From NCBI GenBank assembly GCA_014843695.1, contig CM026390.1, positions 4,768,826 to 4,832,825 of the forward strand: 64,000 nt of DNA, given 5' to 3'. Under the pieces are notes generated by a model. It was not told where the DNA came from. It did not search any database and saw only the letters and a list, made by a program, of their open reading frames with translations. The stretch comes from Archivesica marissinica. Its lineage: Eukaryota > Mollusca > Bivalvia > Venerida > Vesicomyidae. Numbering within the stretch: position 1 is the first letter of the stretch; every line of letters begins with the position of its first letter. Shown piece by piece: positions 60,063 to 64,000 of the stretch. The position numbers were made by a program, and so were the translations under genes.

Positions 60063-63000
60063 ACCTAATAAATATTGCAACTTGGAATTCAACCGGTATC
60101 ATTTCCAGTGCTAGCTACCTGTGTGACATGTTAACTAGGTCCGACGTTGATATATGTGGGGTATCAGAACACTGGTTGTTCAAACAAAATCTGCACTTTC
60201 TCGATTGTATTAACTCTGATTATGTGAGCTACGCTGTCTCGGACCCCGATCTTGATACGTGTAGTCATAGGCGGGTCGGTAAAGGTGGCATAGCCCTGTT
60301 ATGGCATAAGCGTATGACGCAATTTGTAACAATATTAGAAACTAATGTAAAACACTTTATTGGTATACAAATTGTACTGAATCCTGGGGAGTATATTTTC
60401 GTTTTTCAGGTTTACTTACCATGTAAGAATCATAGTATGAATATATACAGAAACTGTTTGGAAGAACTGGAGAACATGATATGTATGTATGAAGATAAAG
60501 GCTCATTGATTATAATGGGGGATTATAATACCGAACTAGGCACTGAACGTTTATCTACATATTTTAATATAGATTCTAGAGGCACACTATTATTAGAATT
60601 ATTGAACAAGTACTCAGTTATACCAATAAATACTCTGAACATATGCCGTGGGGCTAAATACAGTAACGTTCCATTTAACACAAACAGAGAAACGTTGATA
60701 GATCATGTTGTGATATCAGATAGAATCTTAAGCACCATATTGGACTGTCAAATCCTAGAAGATAGCGCACTAAATGTTTCAACCCATCGTCCAATCATTT
60801 GTTCTTTGTCTATACAGACGAGTCATGGTCCTAAGACTCGTGTCATTTCCCCAAATATTATCAATTGGCACAATATTAAACAAGAACATGTTGACCAATA
60901 TATGCACTTTTTAGAATGCAGCGATGTTTTGTCTTGCGCACTCGATTTCCCTGTCAGACACACCTCGGATATAGACGATTTATACTCAGGAATCATTGTC
61001 ATTGTAAACCTTGCAACTCAATTGTTCATACCAAAGGTTAAATTTAAATCATACATCAAACCCTATTGGAATGATCTTCTCACACGTTTACATAACGAAA
61101 TGGTCATAAAACGCATAGAATGGATAAAACACCACAGGCCAACGAATGACGATTCCGTGTATTTTAAATAATATAAGATTTATAAGAGAAAATTCCGCTC
61201 TGCTCATCGATTGGCAGTTTTGACATACTTAAATGAGCAAGACGCACAAGTTGACACGGCCGCTGAATGTGACAACAACGAATTGTGGCGGTTAATAAAT
61301 AAACGTAGAAACAAAACAATAGACAACAAGGGATTTGAAATGTGCTTTGGTGGCACCACCTATAATAACCCCCAGGATATAAATTATGAATGGGGAAAGT
61401 ACTTCTGTGACTTGTATTCTCCTTCGGCCGACCCAAGTTTTAGCGAAGAACATAAACATTCTGTGGAAACCGAATTATTAACTATTAAGTCCATAGTCTC
61501 TCCACAAACCAGTAGTAAACATGTTGTTAGTGTTGAAATGGTACAGACAGCACTTCGATCTTGTAAAAAAGGAAAGTCCAGTGGAAATGACGATATATGC
61601 TACGAAAATGTCATATATGGTGGTTCACTATTAATAAAAGTCATAACCCAACTGTTTATGTTTACATATTCATATACACCGTCTGAAATGAAAAAAGGTG
61701 TTATAGTAACATTATATAAGGGCGGTAACAAAAAGAAAACTGATCCAAATAGCTACAGAGCGATTTCATTGTGCTCAGTCATTCTCAAACTATATGAGAA
61801 GGTCCTATTAAGTTTTATTGAACAGGACAAAAAAGTAACATTCAATGCATCTCAGGGTGGTTTTCAGAAGAAAGTAAACTGCCTAATGACGTCATTCATG
61901 TTAAGAGAATGTGTAAATTATGGTATGGAACACCATTCTCCCATTTATGCTTGCTTCCTGGACGCTAGACAAGCCTTCGACAGGACTTGGATTGCATCGT
62001 TGCTTGTCAAACTATACAAAACTGGTATCCATGTTATGCTTTTCAAAGCTATCATGTCATTTTTTGATAACTGCTTAAGTTGCGTTAAGTCCAATGGTTA
62101 CATGTCGGAGTGGTTCCCTATCCTACAGGGAACCCGCCAAAGTCAATGTATGAGTCCGTTCCTCTACCTCGTCTTCATAAACGAACTAATGAATGAAGTA
62201 GAAAGAAGCCCATATTGCTTCAGGATTGGAGACTTGAGTTGTGGATGCCCTACCTCCGCCGATGACATGGTTGTATTATCGAACACTAAGCATGGTCTAG
62301 ATACGTTAATCAACTTGTGTTATATGAACTCTAAACGTGAACGGTATCTCTACAACGCTACCAAATGCAATACTGTTGTATTCAATGACACCATGAGTAC
62401 AGAGAGATACTGGAAACTGGGTGATGAAACCTTTCATGAAACCAGCAGTTACCTCTATCTAGGCGTCCAATGTAATAAAGACCTAGATTTAAGTGAAAAT
62501 ATAGCTACAAGTTGTGATCGGTTGCGTAAATCCTTCTTCAGCATTGTAGACTGTGGTATTTATAGAAACGGCCTGCATCCTGCAACTTGTAAAAAAATAT
62601 ACGAATCCATTGTACTACCAAAAGCATTATATGGGAGCGAATTGTGGAACGGTGTCACCGATACCCAGTTACTCCCCTTGCGAAAATTGCATAGACAATG
62701 TATCAAACGTATTCAATCTATCCCTACATCTACTAGAACGGATATAGCATTAAGCTGTCTCGGTATATATCCTATAGTCCAGCTGATAGATAAACGGAAA
62801 CTTCTACTATTTGGTCAACTCTGTCGATTAGCTACCAAGTTTAAAATCAAAGACGTGTTTGTGCATAAAACCACATCATTCATGACATCTCCCAAAATTG
62901 CAAAAGGTTTTATCCCCGATATATATAGAATTCTAGGAAAATATAATCTGACACAGTTCTTCTTAGATTACTTACACGATGGTATATTCCCGAGCGTAGG

Positions 63001-63493
63001 TGTATGGAAATATAACGTTAAACTGGCAGTAAAAAACCAGGTAGTATTCGACTGGAATAGTAGGTTACTTTGCGATGCAAGTTTAAATACTTTCTCCCTA
63101 GTCCAGTCAGAATATGAAACTTGTAACCTATGGAATTTCTGTAGAGAATACACATACCTACAGCCACATTGTACATCCGTCTTTATCCTAATGTGTAGGT
63201 TTTTCTCTCATAAATACGATATACAGTGTATGAAATGTCACTTGGTCACAGACGAGATTAGCAGACATATACTGTTGTTTTGCCCATTTAATGACAAATG
63301 GAGAACCACACTATGGATGAAACTCTCTAAGTCCCTAGGTACCAGTACCTTTAAAAGTCTCTGCTCACTCTCACCATATCTGCAACTCATTGAAATGTTC
63401 CGTGGCTTTACAGCATTTCAATTGACAGACGATCAGAGAGTAGCAAGCTTTAAAGTGTTTTTACAATCTGCCTATTACATGAATTGGTTATGA
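60056..63493 (+). pseudogene. LINE ORF2 (endonuclease plus reverse transcriptase), one in-frame stop
   Basis: One frame, open from 60056, is interrupted only by TAA at 61169-61171. NIATWN (from about 60071) and CGVSEHW mark the start of the endonuclease, so the first ATG at 60128 is too late to be the true start. Counting from that ATG, GDYN is at 131-134, LIDH at 190-193 and STH at 218-220. The last is normally SDH, so the catalytic motif is altered. After the stop come the RT blocks (residues counted from 61211): GKSSGNDD (121-128), PNSYRAISL (179-187), CFLDARQAFD (248-257), GTRQSQCMSP (307-316) and the active-site SADDM (349-353). SYLYLG follows, and a C-terminal C-x2-C-x9-H-x4-C finger is at C673, C676, H686, C691. 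The enzyme would nick target DNA and prime reverse transcription there. As it stands it cannot make one intact protein. Confidence 0.88.
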
Positions 63494-63674
63494 GACAGTA
63501 CTAAAGCAAATATATGTACCAGCATCCCTATCTACGCTACTCTGCACATACCTCTTTTATAGTTTCGTTTCGGTAAGGGGGTAACACTTGCAGTAATGTA
63601 AGAGATACTGTAACAATTGAATTTATTTTCGGTATGCTTTATACATGTAGTATAAGCGAGTAATACAATATTAC
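63494..63674 (+). other. Probable LINE 3' UTR
   Basis: AT-rich sequence directly after the ORF2 stop, without an open frame. No poly(A) or short tandem tail was seen that would fix the 3' end. Confidence 0.4.
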
Positions 63675-63840
63675 AGTGATATGTATATGTTTGTATTGGT
63701 ATAATATATGTATACGCATGTGTGTATGTATACGTATGTATGTATATGTATGTATGTATATATATACACGTGTGTGTATGCGTGTATTATGTATATATAC
63801 ATATGCTTGGTGTGTGTATATATGTATACGTGTGTGTTAT
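63675..63840. repeat. TATG/TGTA-rich microsatellite
   Basis: Irregular runs of GTAT, TATG, TATA and GTGT units. Short Tyr/Ile/Cys-rich frames on both strands result from it and are not genes. Confidence 0.8.
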
Positions 63841-64000
63841 TATATGGTACTACACATCGCCTGTTGCGATTATATATAGAATATGTATATAAGCGTTTAT
63901 TTCTGTTACTTAATGTCCTTATAACATTGTAATATATTTCACTGTTGTAATTGTTCTTGTAATATGTGAATTGTATGCTCTTCAATACTGGAGGATAAAT
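63841..64000. other. AT-rich right edge
   Basis: No gene recognised. The last bases, CAATACTGGAGGATAAAT, would suit a LINE 3' terminus followed by a short tandem tail, but the window ends here. Confidence 0.3.

Larger units (their letters stand above)
58038..63493 (+). mobile_element. Nearly full-length, disabled LINE (non-LTR retrotransposon)
   Basis: Coding core of a two-ORF LINE on the + strand. ORF1 has a coiled coil, a basic/proline-rich stretch and an RRM-like domain. ORF2 has an endonuclease/exonuclease/phosphatase-type endonuclease, a reverse transcriptase and a C-terminal Cys/His finger. No RNase H is seen. This order fits the CR1/L2-Jockey group of metazoan LINEs, but I do not assign a clade. 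Damage is limited: two frameshifts in ORF1, one in-frame stop in ORF2 and probably a frameshift at the ORF2 start. It is therefore a recent but dead copy. The 5' and 3' ends are uncertain. Sequence up to the window end may still be its 3' UTR. Confidence 0.88.

Noticed and set aside
63671..63985. Tyr/Ile/His-rich frames near the right edge.
   Set aside because: They come from the TATG/TGTA microsatellite on both strands.

Overview
This window is eukaryotic, almost certainly animal, DNA. It has spliced exons with GT-AG borders, a peripherin-type tetraspanin, a LINE retrotransposon, a long-terminal-inverted-repeat transposon with 6-bp target duplications, a tRNA-like SINE head and very large minisatellite arrays. 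The overall style resembles a mollusc or other lophotrochozoan genome, but nothing seen here fixes the species. There are no operons, Shine-Dalgarno sites or CRISPR arrays.

Layout. Positions 1-405 hold a decayed LINE reverse-transcriptase fragment on the minus strand, followed by about 1.1 kb with no recognisable gene. From 1561 to 45954 the window is four different tandem arrays in a row: a 51-bp unit (1561-2966), a 23-bp unit (2967-16428), a 35-bp unit (17429-36710) and a 26-bp unit (37711-45954). Two runs of exactly 1000 N separate the 23/35-bp and 35/26-bp arrays, so their order and lengths are scaffolding statements and not read sequence. Several arrays have higher-order structure. The long repetitive open frames in them are by-products of the repeat period.

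At 46017-47709, on the minus strand, are two coding exons of a peripherin/ROM1-like (RDS-type) tetraspanin. A plausible CRE/YY1 promoter lies upstream. Intron 1 is loaded with (TTGTG)n and (GTGC)n microsatellites. The exon 2 donor lies only 62 bp from the 26-bp array, and the expected last exon is not in the window, so intron 2 contains the satellite or the gene is truncated.

From about 49135 to 57473 there is a 378-bp dimeric satellite. It is interrupted by a 4.5-kb element (52724-57245) with 0.8-0.9-kb terminal inverted repeats and a 6-bp CACATA target duplication, features of the Polinton/Maverick class. The element carries a frameshifted zinc-finger gene and its own minisatellites.

From about 58038 to 63493 there is a nearly complete but disabled LINE. 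Its ORF1 has a coiled coil and an RRM-like domain. Its ORF2 has an endonuclease, a reverse transcriptase and a C-terminal Cys/His finger. It is broken by two frameshifts and one in-frame stop. The rest is AT-rich sequence with a TATG-type microsatellite.

The only host gene I can support is the tetraspanin. Everything else is repeat or transposon. The points most worth following are the satellite-invaded tetraspanin gene with vertebrate-like intron phases, and the foldback Polinton-like element nested in the satellite.
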